From positions 7,181,584 through 7,245,583 of the forward strand of contig NC_009142.1 of the NCBI RefSeq assembly GCF_000062885.1: a stretch of 64,000 nucleotides of DNA. Reading direction: 5' to 3'. Both the position numbers and the translations under genes were made by a program. The notes under the pieces are model-generated. The model searched no databases and was not told the DNA's origin. It saw only the letters and a program-made list of their open reading frames with translations. The stretch is from Saccharopolyspora erythraea NRRL 2338. Lineage in GTDB: Bacteria > Actinomycetota > Actinomycetes > Mycobacteriales > Pseudonocardiaceae. Positions 31,889 to 47,944 of this stretch are shown here, piece by piece; within the stretch, counting starts at the first letter, position 1; each line of letters opens with the position of its first letter.

Positions 31889-32650
31889 GTGACCAGCGAA
31901 GTGTCCCCCAAAGATCGATTCGTCACCGTCTACGGCCGGAAGCCGGTGCTGGCAGCGCTGAGCGACTACGACCTGCGCGTGGACAAGGTGATCATCGCGG
32001 AGGGCCTTGGCGGAGCGGTCATCAGCGAGATCAAGGAGGCCGCCGCAGACCGCGCGGTCCGCGTGCAACGCGCGAGCGCGCACCGGGTGAAGGTGCTCGC
32101 CGGCAACGGCAGGCACGACCAGGGCGTGCTCGCCGACGTCGTCGCCCGAAAGATGCGCCCGCTCGCCGACGCCCTCGAGGACCCGGCGACCGCGCCGCGC
32201 AACGTCCTACTCCTCGACGGCCTCACCACCCCGGCCAACGTCGGGATGATCCTGCGGACCGCCACCGCGGCCGGCATCGACGGCATCGTCGTCCCCCACC
32301 GCGGAGTCGCGAGCCTGGACCCCCTGGTCATCAAGGCCTCCGCCGGAGTCGCCTTCCACGCCCCAGTGCTGCGCGCCCAGACAGCCGGCCATGCCGCGGA
32401 GCTGCTGACCGAGGCGGGCTACCCGCTCTACGCCCTGGAAGCCGGCGCTCAGGAATCCATCTACGAAGCCGACTTCGGTTCCCGCGCGGTGTTCGTACTG
32501 GGCAGCGAAACAGCCGGCCTCTCGGAGGACGTGCAGACCCGCATCGCCCAGTCCGTGGCCATCCCCATGCGCGGCGGAGTCGAATCCCTCAACGTCGCAA
32601 GCGCAGCCGCCGTGCTCTGCTTCGAACTCCTCCGCCGCACCGGCAAATAG
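31889..32650 (+). CDS. TrmH family (SpoU) RNA 2'-O-methyltransferase
   Basis: 253 residues, GTG start at 31889. An N-terminal SpoU substrate-binding domain (VTVYGRKPVLAALSDYDLRVDKVIIAEG) is followed by the SPOUT knot: LLLDGLTTPANVGMILRTATAAGIDGIVVP (motif 1), AVFVLGSETAGLSEDV (motif 2) and IPMRGGVESLNVASAAAVLCFELLRR (motif 3). It methylates a ribose 2'-hydroxyl in rRNA or tRNA. The target is unknown. Its 3' neighbour is the rRNA operon in convergent orientation, which is suggestive but not proof of an rRNA target. Confidence 0.92.
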   Translation: MTSEVSPKDRFVTVYGRKPVLAALSDYDLRVDKVIIAEGLGGAVISEIKEAAADRAVRVQRASAHRVKVLAGNGRHDQGVLADVVARKMRPLADALEDPATAPRNVLLLDGLTTPANVGMILRTATAAGIDGIVVPHRGVASLDPLVIKASAGVAFHAPVLRAQTAGHAAELLTEAGYPLYALEAGAQESIYEADFGSRAVFVLGSETAGLSEDVQTRIAQSVAIPMRGGVESLNVASAAAVLCFELLRRTGK

Positions 32651-32672
32651 CTGAACCGAGCACAAACAGAAA

Positions 32673-32698
32673 AGGGCTGCCCGTCCCAGGGCAGCCCT
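32673..32698. terminator. Terminator hairpin 1 between trmH-type gene and rRNA operon
   Basis: AGGGCTGCCC (32673-32682) pairs perfectly with GGGCAGCCCT (32689-32698), loop GTCCCA. It is 22 bp past the methyltransferase stop and, read on the minus strand, is followed by TTTTCTGTTT. It can therefore end transcription from either side. A degenerate hairpin (about 32727-32748) lies before the next clear one. Confidence 0.75.
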
Positions 32699-32781
32699 CA
32701 CACCAACACCCGCACCAAAACAAAAAGCGGCTGCGTGTCCTGGGCACCCCCCACCACACCGTGCAGCACACACAAAAAAAA

Positions 32782-32808
32782 GGGGGCCGCCCGTCCCGGG
32801 CAACCCCC
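32782..32808 (-). terminator. Terminator hairpin 2 of the rRNA operon array
   Basis: GGGGGCCGCCC (32782-32792) faces GGGCAACCCCC (32798-32808), with a two-base internal mismatch. On the minus strand the stem is followed by eight T residues (A-run at 32774-32781), a textbook intrinsic terminator. Confidence 0.8.
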
Positions 32809-32835
32809 ACACACGCTCACACACACACCAAAAGA

Positions 32836-32872
32836 GGGGGAAGATCCACCCGTTCCAGGTGAATCCTCCCCC
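32836..32872 (-). terminator. Terminator hairpin 3 of the rRNA operon array
   Basis: GGGGGAAGATCCACC (32836-32850) faces GGTGAATCCTCCCCC (32858-32872); 13 of 15 positions pair. On the minus strand it is followed by CTCTTTTGGTG. Confidence 0.7.
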
Positions 32873-32900
32873 ACCACACAGCCACAAGCCCCAAAACAGA

Positions 32901-32936
32901 ATGGTGGGGCCACCCGAAGTCGGGTGACCCCACCAT
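32901..32936 (-). terminator. Terminator hairpin 4, nearest the 5S rRNA 3' end
   Basis: ATGGTGGGGCCACCCG (32901-32916) faces CGGGTGACCCCACCAT (32921-32936); 15 of 16 positions pair, loop AAGT. On the minus strand TCTGTTTTGG follows. It begins about 12 bases after the 5S gene. Confidence 0.8.
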
Positions 32937-32947
32937 CATCAGTTGAT

Positions 32948-33066
32948 TGTCGGCGGTGTCCTACTCTCCCACACCCTGTCGAGTGCAGTACCATCGGCGC
33001 TGGCAGGCTTAGCTTCCGGGTTCGGAAAGGGACCGGGCGTTTCCCCACCGCTATCGCCACCGACAA
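32948..33066 (-). rRNA. rrf: 5S ribosomal RNA
   Basis: On the minus strand the sequence contains the 5S core: GGGAAACGCCCGGTCCC, then CCGAACCCGGAAGCTAAGCC and GCGCCGATGGTACTGC, ending GTGGGAGAGTAGGACACC. GTCGGTGG near the 5' end (33064-33057) pairs with CCGCCGAC near the 3' end (32956-32949), forming helix I. The boundaries are set by that helix and may be off by two or three bases. Confidence 0.95.
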
Positions 33067-33189
33067 ACCCCACCCCACCACCACCGTGGCAGGAAACCTC
33101 AAGGGTCCATCACAAACCATTCAATTAGATGCCACAACAACCAACCTGGTTGTTGTTTCAGACACCGTATAGTGGATGCGCAGCAATCT

Positions 33190-38024
<4,835 letters not shown>

Positions 38025-38540
38025 AATGACTGTCGAAAACAATCCCAGCAGACACTCAAACAACCCCACAGGGCCGGAGCGCCATACTCAAAGAAACCAC
38101 CAAACCCCACAAACAACCATCAAGGCCGTTCACGAGATCCAGGGGCATACAATCTACACTAACCTAAATCATCGGCACGCTGTTGAGTTCTCAAAGAACA
38201 CACCCACACCATCACCCCGACCCCATTTTCAGGCCGCGAAGCTCCGGGGAGCATTTCCTCTCGCTTGTGTCCACCACACTAGCAGACCCGATTTTCGGCG
38301 ATTTCAGGGGGGTCGGCCTTTCCCGTTTCCCACCGCGCTCACCGAACGAGCACTGCATTTGAGTTGTCAACACCAGTCAAGCTATCAAAGCTCATTCGTG
38401 TTTCAAGGCCGCCCACTCTACCACCCGAAGGCAGGAGCTTGGTTCGCAACCCCCGTCAGTGCCCGGTCCGTTTCTCCGTCCGGCCCGTTCCGCGCTGACA
38501 AGAGAAAATCTACAGCACCCTGAACACCCCCTGAACACCA
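38025..38540 (-). promoter_or_regulatory. rRNA operon promoter and leader region
   Basis: About 515 bp upstream of the 16S gene. A candidate promoter on the minus strand is TTCAGG (38535-38530) - 17 bases - TAGATT (38512-38507). TTGACT and TTGACA lie close together at 38380-38375 and 38370-38365, but no good -10 follows. A boxA-like antitermination element, TGTTCTTTGAGAACTCAACA, is at 38200-38181. The start point of transcription is inferred. Confidence 0.45.
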
Positions 38541-38714
38541 CCCCCCTCTAACAACAAAACACCAGGTCAGAAGGCACGAATGCGGTTGTGGTGACTGATT
38601 GGGCCACGATGACCGGCGGTCACACGTTCCGGTCAATGTCGGCTCGAAGGTGACCGGATCCGGGGTCGTCGTCTCTCAGTAATGCGGGAGATCAACAGAA
38701 CCAGGGGAGGTTCC

Positions 38715-39065
38715 ATGACCGCAGTCCTGGCTCCTGCCGGAGCCGAGGTGACCGAGAGGACCGCGTGCGCGCTCGCCCGCTCCGCCGGCGAGCAGATCCT
38801 CGACGTCCTCGCGGGGCGGAGATCCGTGCCGCAGCTGCGCCGGCATCTGTCGAGTCCGGTCGCTGCGCTGCTCCTGGCGCTCCTGCCCCGGTGGTACGCA
38901 GAAGGCCCGGACTACCGGCTGCGTTCCGTTCACGCGAGCCTGACCGATGACCACACGGTCGAGGCTTGCCTGATCGTCGGAACCACCAGCCGGGTCCGGG
39001 CCCTGGTGATGCGACTCGAGCAGGAGGAAGCACGGTGGGTGTGCACCGTGCTGTCCCTGCTTTGA
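38715..39065 (+). CDS. Rv3235 family protein
   Basis: 116 residues from the ATG at 38715, which has GGGGAGG upstream. The protein reads MTAVLAPAGAEVTERTACAL, then LARSAGEQILDVLAGRRSVPQLRRHLSSPVAALL and the C-terminal VHASLTDDHTVEACLIVGTTSRVRALVMRLE...WVCTVLSLL. This pattern and its location beside secA define the small Rv3235-type family of actinobacteria. Function is unknown. It is convergent with secA: only two bases separate the stop codons. Confidence 0.85.
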   Translation: MTAVLAPAGAEVTERTACALARSAGEQILDVLAGRRSVPQLRRHLSSPVAALLLALLPRWYAEGPDYRLRSVHASLTDDHTVEACLIVGTTSRVRALVMRLEQEEARWVCTVLSLL

Positions 39066-39067
39066 GC

Positions 39068-41929
<2,862 letters not shown>

Positions 41930-42030
41930 CCGGTCGACCTCACTAGCTGATCGTGACGCGTCCGTCACGGACGCTTTGCGGTCATCGTATTAGAGCTGGT
42001 CGGAGAACCTCGACGTCCCTGCGAACGACG

Positions 42031-42064
42031 CTGTCCCCCGCGAACCACGGTACGCGGGGGACAG
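42031..42064 (-). terminator. Terminator between hpf and secA
   Basis: CTGTCCCCCGCG (42031-42042) pairs perfectly with CGCGGGGGACAG (42053-42064). It is 34 bp past the hpf stop at 42098 and about 100 bp before secA on the same strand, so secA should have its own promoter. Confidence 0.75.
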
Positions 42065-42097
42065 CTCAAGGGGTCGTCGTTGGCGCAGACTCGCCCG

Positions 42098-42793
42098 TCA
42101 CCCGGTGGGGGACTCGGCGAGCCTGATCACTCCGTAGTCGAATCCCTTCCGGCGGTACACCACGCTGGCGCGACCGCTGTCGGCGTCGGAGAAGAGGTAG
42201 AAGTCGTGACCGACGAGCTCCATCTGGTAGAGCGCCTGGTCGACCGTCATGGGCTCGGCCGTGTGCTCCTTCTCCCGGACGATCCGTCCCGGCTCGTAGC
42301 CGTTGTCGGAGCTCCAGCGCTGCTCCGGCACCTCGGCGGTGGTGTATTCGGCGCTCTCCTCCTGCTCCTCCTGCTCTTCCTCAGGGGCTTCGAGGAGGGC
42401 TGTCCGCCCGCCTGAAGTGCCGGTCACCACCGTCCGGTCGGCCATCGCGGCCGTCGCCTGCGCCACGGAAGTCGGGTTGTGCTGGCCGTAGTGCACCTTC
42501 CTGCGGTCGCACATCCGGCGGAGGCGCCCTTCGAGCTTGGTCGTCGCGGCGTCGAGAGCGGCGTAGAAATCACCTGCGGCGGCTTCGGCGCGCACCGGTG
42601 TGCCCTTGCCCTTGAGGGTGATCTCGACGCGCTGGCAGGTCTTCGCCTGCCGCGGGTTGCGTTCGTGGAAGAGCTCCACATCCGCCCGGATGGTCTTCTT
42701 GCTGTACCGCTCAAGCCGAGTCAGCTTCTCGTCGACGTGCTGCCGGTAGTGGTCCGGCACCTCGACGTTGCGACCCTTGACGACGATGTCCAT
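42098..42793 (-). CDS. hpf: Long-form ribosome hibernation-promoting factor
   Basis: 231 residues. The N-terminal ribosome-binding domain (about 1-105) reads MDIVVKGRNVEVPDHYRQHV, RADVELFHERNPRQAKTCQR and GDFYAALDAATTKLEGRLRR. A glutamate-rich linker (LEAPEEEQEEQEESAEYTT) leads to the C-terminal dimerisation domain (about 165-231; RIVREKEHTAEPMTVDQALYQMELVGHDFYLFSD...YRRKGFDYGVIRL). Long HPF dimerises 70S ribosomes into 100S particles in stationary phase or stress. It stands between comF and secA as in mycobacteria. Confidence 0.95.
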   Translation of the reverse strand: MDIVVKGRNVEVPDHYRQHVDEKLTRLERYSKKTIRADVELFHERNPRQAKTCQRVEITLKGKGTPVRAEAAAGDFYAALDAATTKLEGRLRRMCDRRKVHYGQHNPTSVAQATAAMADRTVVTGTSGGRTALLEAPEEEQEEQEESAEYTTAEVPEQRWSSDNGYEPGRIVREKEHTAEPMTVDQALYQMELVGHDFYLFSDADSGRASVVYRRKGFDYGVIRLAESPTG

Positions 42794-43143
42794 TCACGAC
42801 CTCCGTTTCCGAATTTCGTGCGCCCGTAAGCGACGGTCACGACAGCGCCGGGAGAGGTGATGTCAGCTCACTTCCGGCGCCAGGGACATGGGCTTCGCAC
42901 TCCTTCCCGCAGCCCGGGTACGGCTGATTGGTGGCACGTTAGCTCTCTTTACCGATTTGTGACACCCCCCGAGTTGGGCGAAGTCAAGCGGCCACTGAGC
43001 GTGATTGCCGCAACCGTTGGAAGCACTGGTCCACGCGCGCGGGATACAAACCGATCGGGCGACGCCCGCAGCAAGTTTCACCCGTTCGGCCCACTCACGG
43101 CGTTGCGCCGCGCGAGCGCTCGTACCGGTCGCGTTCGGCCAGC
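42794..43143 (-). other. 350-bp region upstream of hpf, no gene recognised
   Basis: It holds the hpf promoter in principle. Open frames here lack family features. The segment 42930-42975 is AT-richer than the rest, and the minus strand there reads GTCACAAATCGGTAAAGAG followed by AGCTAACGT, where TAACGT might be a -10 element. I could not confirm a -35. Confidence 0.3.
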
Positions 43144-44037
43144 TCACACCCGGGGAACGAGTGCGGAGCGGCGTGAGTTCCTGGCCCCTCCGGGTGCCGG
43201 GTCCACCACACGTTCGTCCCAGCCGGCTGTGGCGGTGAGCGTGAGCACGGCATCGACGGCCATACCGGACGAATCCAGCGCACGCAGGCAGCTCGCGGCG
43301 GTCGCTCCGGAGGTCATGACGTCGTCGACGAGCACCGTCCGGACGCCGTCACCGCGGCGCCGGAGGGTTTCGGGCGCAATTCGACCGGTTCGGACCAGCA
43401 CACCGCCGGTCAGGTTGCGGACCCGTTCGGCGGAGTCGAGCCCCGCGGAGTCCCGGACACCAGGGCGCAGCACCAGGCAGTCGACGACCTCCGCGGACCA
43501 GCGGTCATCGGATGACTCGGCGTTGCGTAAGTGGGCTTTGGGTTGTTTGTGTACGAGTTGATGGTCGCGGGATGGCTGTGCTTCGAGTGGTGCGGAGACG
43601 AGCGGCGCGCGGGTGGGTTCGGCCATCGCTTCGGCCATGCGCATGGCGACTCTCGTCATGTGGGCGCCGCCCCTCCTGCGCGATGCGATCGGGCGGGATG
43701 GCGCCGGGACGAGCAGGCAGTGCGCGGGCTGCCAACCATGTAGGGCGGCGATCCCGCGCAGCCCGGTGGCCAGCCGCTCGCCGAAGGGTGCGGCGAGGTG
43801 CCGCTGCCCGGCCTCCTTGTAGGCGAGCACCGCCCGGCGTGCGCTGCCGCGGTAGCCGCCCAGCGCGTACGCCGGTGGCGCGGGAGGCAGCAGGAGCCGT
43901 CGCTGACGGTGGAGACCTCCGAGGTCTCGGGCGCATTCGCCGCACAGGGAGGCACCTCTGCGGCGGCAGCCCGCGCAGTGCAGGGGGAAGAGCAGGTCGA
44001 CGAGGCTGGAGAGCGCGTCGCGGAGTCGAGTGGGCAT
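43144..44037 (-). CDS. comF: ComF family protein (amidophosphoribosyltransferase-like) with an internal insertion
   Basis: 297 residues, somewhat longer than most ComF proteins (about 220-250). The N-terminal zinc-finger region has LHCAGCRRRGASLCGECARDL. A phosphoribosyltransferase-type domain follows, with YALGGYRGSARRAVLAYKEAGQRHLA, LLVPAPSRPIASRRRGGAHM and the PRPP loop VLVDDVMTSGATAASCLRAL. Between them, residues about 145-180 (PLEAQPSRDHQLVHKQPKAHL and onward) form an insert that disrupts the normal spacing, coded by DNA of visibly lower GC (43500-43600). Function in actinobacteria is unclear; in competent bacteria ComF takes part in DNA uptake. Neighbour of hpf and lpqB as in mycobacteria. 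Confidence 0.85.
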   Translation of the reverse strand: MPTRLRDALSSLVDLLFPLHCAGCRRRGASLCGECARDLGGLHRQRRLLLPPAPPAYALGGYRGSARRAVLAYKEAGQRHLAAPFGERLATGLRGIAALHGWQPAHCLLVPAPSRPIASRRRGGAHMTRVAMRMAEAMAEPTRAPLVSAPLEAQPSRDHQLVHKQPKAHLRNAESSDDRWSAEVVDCLVLRPGVRDSAGLDSAERVRNLTGGVLVRTGRIAPETLRRRGDGVRTVLVDDVMTSGATAASCLRALDSSGMAVDAVLTLTATAGWDERVVDPAPGGARNSRRSALVPRV

Positions 44038-44281
44038 CCGGTGAGCATGGCCGGAATCGCGATCGGACTCACCGACGTGTGTCGGGGGCGCTCATGGACG
44101 CGTGTCGGGGACGCTCACCGACGCTCACCGGCGGCGGGGTGAGTCGCGTCCCCCACCGTCGACGGGTGAGCGCCCCTGCCCGGCATGGGTCGAGGTGGAA
44201 GTGCTCGAGAAACCTTCGGCCACAGGGACTTCCGCACCTGGCGCGTTCCGCCGCAGGTGCGACGTGGCGGAGGCTCGGGCG

Positions 44282-46000
44282 TCAGCCGGGGAAGAACGGG
44301 AGGGAGTTGCCGCCGATCGGGTTCTGCATCAGCGTCCACAGGTCGGTCGAGTCGTCGGCCTCCCACAGGCCGCTGCGGTCGGCGACCACGACCTTCCCGC
44401 CCGGGCTGACGGCCACCGCTGTCGGCGGCTGCACGAGGTTGGCCGAGGCGTAGGGGGTCCGTTGGAAGCCGTCGGAGGAGAACTCCAGGACCGGTTCCGC
44501 GCTGCTGTCGGTGATCGCCACCAGCGACCGGTTGCTGAGCCACTCGACACCGGTGACGCGCAGGTCGGGGGACCTGCTCGGCAGCACCGTCGGACGCCGC
44601 AGCACCAGGTGGCCGTCCTCGTCGGCGATGCCCGCCACGATGATCTGGCCGCCGACCACCCCCGCGACCCGGGTGCCGTCGCGGGAGAGCCGCAGGTCGG
44701 TGATCTCCTTGCCCGCGGCGAACTCCCGGGCGTCGATCAGCGTGGGCACCCAGCGCCCGCCGTCGTCGAGCAGGCGGACGATGTCGCGCCGGTTGACCAC
44801 GGTCCACAGCTCCGACCGTCCCCGCCACGACGGCCGCGTCATGTCCGTACCGGAGAGCTGCACCTCCGGCAGCTGACCGCCGTAGGGGCCGACGCGCAGG
44901 GTGACGCCTCCGGCCGGGTTGCGCGCCACCGCCGCGAGCTGCGCCCCGTCGGCCGACTGCGCGGCCCGGACCACCTCGTACTCGCCGGACCCGGCGGGTC
45001 CCGGCACCGGCTGCGCCCGCTGGTCCAGGACGTGCAGGCGCTCGCTGGCCACCGCCAGCCCCGGCAGGTCCGGCCGGCCGGCGTTGTCGGCCTCGTAGGA
45101 GACGAAGTCCGTCGTGCGCAGGTCCTTGCCGTCGCGCAGCAGGGAGGACCCCTCCTCCTGCAACCGGACGCGCGCGTTGCTGACGCTCTGCAGCGAGAGC
45201 ACGATCTGGGCGGCGATCAGGCGCCGCGCCTCGTGCGGCAGGTCGCCGACGCTGCTGAGGTTGACCTCCAACGCCCCGTCGGCGGTCTCGCTGACGTTGG
45301 TCTTGGGTTGCACCTGGGGCGGGATCGCGTTGTTGAGCGACGTGCGCAGCCCCTCCGACGGCCCCGTCATCAGCAGGTCGACCACCCGGCGCGGCAGCGT
45401 GCTGGCCGGCTGCGAGACGACGTAGCGCATGTCCGGCACCACCCCGCTCCAGTCGTGGTCGAAGAAGTACACCGGCACCTGCCGGTAGTTGACCTCGAAC
45501 GCCGGCTTGCTGACGACCAGCTCCACGGGCGGGTTGGTGATCCGCCACTGGCCGTTGGCCTGGCGCTCGACCCGCACCTGGGCGTTGTACTCCCCGGACT
45601 CCGGCACGAAGGACTGGTCGGCGAGCAGCCTGCCGATCCGCTCCGCCTGCAGGCTCACCAGCTGCACCCCGTCTGGCAGGGGAACCGGGGAGGGCGCCGG
45701 GATCGTGTCGACGTGGTCGACGATCAGCATCCCGGGCGGCGGCACCCACACCCGCCCTGCCGCGGGCGAGAGGTGCATGCGCGCGGTGGCGTGGTCGTTC
45801 TCCGGCGCGGCGCCGGCGTCGACGAAGTGGCGGACGAGCTCGAGGGAGTCGATGCCGTCGGGCGGCGGGGTCACCGGCATCGTCGTGTTGGCCTCGTCGA
45901 CCCGCTTGACCGCCTCGGGGTCGGAACTCTCCGGGATCGACGCGCAGGCCGGCGCGGCCAGCACGACGAGCACGAACAGGGCCAGCACTCGCCTGGTCAC
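44282..46000 (-). CDS. lpqB: Lipoprotein LpqB, accessory of the MtrAB two-component system
   Basis: 572 residues. The signal peptide (MTRRVLALFVLVVLAAPACAS) places the protein outside as a lipoprotein. A GerMN-type domain follows (about 190-310; VVDLLMTGPSEGLRTSLNNAIP and ALEVNLSSVGDLPHEARRLIAAQIVLSL). The C-terminal half is a beta-propeller-like region with repeated strands such as LAAVARNPAGGVTLRVGPYGG and AVSPGGKVVVADRSGLWEAD. LpqB interacts with the extracytoplasmic part of MtrB and modulates MtrA activity. Its GTG overlaps the mtrB stop by four bases (GTGA). Confidence 0.95.
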   Translation of the reverse strand: MTRRVLALFVLVVLAAPACASIPESSDPEAVKRVDEANTTMPVTPPPDGIDSLELVRHFVDAGAAPENDHATARMHLSPAAGRVWVPPPGMLIVDHVDTIPAPSPVPLPDGVQLVSLQAERIGRLLADQSFVPESGEYNAQVRVERQANGQWRITNPPVELVVSKPAFEVNYRQVPVYFFDHDWSGVVPDMRYVVSQPASTLPRRVVDLLMTGPSEGLRTSLNNAIPPQVQPKTNVSETADGALEVNLSSVGDLPHEARRLIAAQIVLSLQSVSNARVRLQEEGSSLLRDGKDLRTTDFVSYEADNAGRPDLPGLAVASERLHVLDQRAQPVPGPAGSGEYEVVRAAQSADGAQLAAVARNPAGGVTLRVGPYGGQLPEVQLSGTDMTRPSWRGRSELWTVVNRRDIVRLLDDGGRWVPTLIDAREFAAGKEITDLRLSRDGTRVAGVVGGQIIVAGIADEDGHLVLRRPTVLPSRSPDLRVTGVEWLSNRSLVAITDSSAEPVLEFSSDGFQRTPYASANLVQPPTAVAVSPGGKVVVADRSGLWEADDSTDLWTLMQNPIGGNSLPFFPG

Positions 46001-47739
46001 TTCGACTCCTCCCAGACCTCCGACAACCGCGCCGGGCCCTGGTCCCTCGGCTCCGGTTCGCCTTCGCCGTCACCGTCCGGCGGCAGGTCGGGGGCGCCGG
46101 CCAGCAGCGCGCCCGGCGCGGCGATGCGCCTGCTGTCGGGCATCGAAAGCGGGCTCGAGTCGATCTCCTCGCCCGGGGCTCGCGGCAGGGTCAGCCGGAA
46201 CGACGAGCCCTCACCCGGCTCGCCCCAGGCCTCCAGCGACCCGCCGTGCAGGCGCGCGTCCTCGGAGCTGATCGACAGGCCCAGCCCGGTCCCGCCTGTC
46301 TTGCGGTCGCGCGACGGGTCGGCCCGCCAGAACCGGGTGAACACCAGCTCCGCCTCGCCCGGCCGCAGCCCGACCCCGTAGTCGCGCACGATCACCGCGA
46401 CCGCGCGCTCGTTGCTGGCGAAGCGCACCTCGACCGGCCCGCCCTCGGCGTGGTCGATCGCGTTGGCCACCAGGTTGCGCACGATCCGCTCCACCCGGCG
46501 GGCGTCGGCGACGATGGTGACCTCCTCGGACGGCAGGTCCAGCCGCAGCTCGACGCCGCTGCTGACCGCGATCGGACGCAGCGACTCGACGGTGCGGCGC
46601 ACGATCTCGGGGATGTCCAGCGGTTCGGCGGCCAGCTCGGCCACACCCGCGTCCAGCCGCGAGATCTCCAGCAGGTCGGCCAGCAGCGACTCGAAGCGGT
46701 CGAGCTCGTCGACCAGCAGCTCGGTCGAGCGGGAGAGTCCCGGCGGGAACTGCTCCCGCGAGGCGTGCAGGACGTCGGCGGCCATGCGCACCGTGGTCAG
46801 CGGGGTCCGCAGCTCGTGCGAGACGTCGGAGGTGAAGCGCCGCTGGAGCTGGCCGAACTCCTCCAGCTGCTTGATCTGCTGCTTGAGGCTGTCGGCCATC
46901 TCGTTGAACGACTCGGCGAGCCTGGAGACGTCGTCCTCGCCGATGACCCGCATGCGTTTGTCGAGGTCGCCGTTGGCCAGCCGCTCGGCGATCTGCGCGG
47001 CCTGGCGGACCGGTCGCACGACCTGGCGGGTGACCAGGTTCGTGATGGCGCCCAGCAGCACGAGCAGCACCGAGCCGCCGAGGAACAGCGTGCTCTGCAC
47101 CAGCGCGAGGGTCTGCTGCTCGGCGGTCAGCGGGAACAGCAGGTAGACCTGCAACGGCCGGGTCGAGCTGCCGACCGGGGTGCCCACCGCGAGCATCGTG
47201 ACCCGCTCGTAGCGGCGCGGCACCGTGGTGATCATGGTGGTGAGCTGTCCGCGCTCGACGAACCGCCGCAGCTGCATCGGCACGTCCCGCACCGGGCCCG
47301 CCGACGGCTGGTAGTCGCCGGTCGGCGCGTGGCCGTCGATGAGGACCGGGTCGAACGCGCTCTTGACGGTCTCGTTCGTCGACTGCCCGGAGACCGTGGT
47401 GGTCAGCCGGTTGAGCGCCGCCTCCAGCTGCTCCGACACGCGCTCGGAATTCGGGTCGACGGCGGTCAGCTCGCGTTCGAGGATCGGCAGGCTGTACTCG
47501 AGCTGCGCGATCGCCGCGGACTTCTTGGCCTCCACGATCTGGTAGGCGATCTGCGTCTGCAGCAGCATGCCCAGCGCGAACACCACCGCCGACGACAGCG
47601 CGAGGGTGCTGACCACCACCCGCAGCTGCATCGAGCGGCGCCACATCCGCTCGAAGCCGTGCCAGCGCTGGCGGAACTCGTGGCGGGCGCGAGCGGCCAG
47701 CCGCCGCGCCGTTCGGCTGCGAAGCGCCCAAGCACTCAC
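45997..47739 (-). CDS. mtrB: Sensor histidine kinase MtrB
   Basis: 580 residues from the GTG at 47739. Two membrane spans (VVVSTLALSSAVVFALGMLL and LFLGGSVLLVLLGAITNLV) flank an extracellular sensor of about 170 residues. A HAMP domain (TRQVVRPVRQAAQIAERLANGDLDKRM) leads to HisKA with TSDVSHELRTPLTTVRMAAD and an HATPase with NLVANAIDHAEG, RDYGVGLRPGE and GGTGLGLSIS. The proline/acid-rich tail is variable. With MtrA it controls cell-wall and division genes in actinobacteria. It is coupled to lpqB downstream; 205 bp separate it from mtrA, more than usual. Confidence 0.95.
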   Translation of the reverse strand: MSAWALRSRTARRLAARARHEFRQRWHGFERMWRRSMQLRVVVSTLALSSAVVFALGMLLQTQIAYQIVEAKKSAAIAQLEYSLPILERELTAVDPNSERVSEQLEAALNRLTTTVSGQSTNETVKSAFDPVLIDGHAPTGDYQPSAGPVRDVPMQLRRFVERGQLTTMITTVPRRYERVTMLAVGTPVGSSTRPLQVYLLFPLTAEQQTLALVQSTLFLGGSVLLVLLGAITNLVTRQVVRPVRQAAQIAERLANGDLDKRMRVIGEDDVSRLAESFNEMADSLKQQIKQLEEFGQLQRRFTSDVSHELRTPLTTVRMAADVLHASREQFPPGLSRSTELLVDELDRFESLLADLLEISRLDAGVAELAAEPLDIPEIVRRTVESLRPIAVSSGVELRLDLPSEEVTIVADARRVERIVRNLVANAIDHAEGGPVEVRFASNERAVAVIVRDYGVGLRPGEAELVFTRFWRADPSRDRKTGGTGLGLSISSEDARLHGGSLEAWGEPGEGSSFRLTLPRAPGEEIDSSPLSMPDSRRIAAPGALLAGAPDLPPDGDGEGEPEPRDQGPARLSEVWEESK

Positions 47740-47944
47740 GCCGACCGTCCCTGCGAGCACTCGTCGGGGACCGCGACCGGGCGGTGACGACCAGGCTCGG
47801 ATGTGCGGCGACGCAGCGGCCCGGAGATGCAGAACGCGCGGATACCCGGGGACCGTTCCCCGGGCACCGCGCCGAAGCCCTGTGCTCCACCGAGCGGAGG
47901 CACGCCGACGACGTGCGGCACCGCGCGCCGCGGAGCGACGCCGA

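Noticed and set aside
42863-43147. Open frame of 94 codons upstream of hpf
   Set aside because: It lies in the hpf promoter region, overlaps the comF 3' end and has a composition unlike real proteins here.
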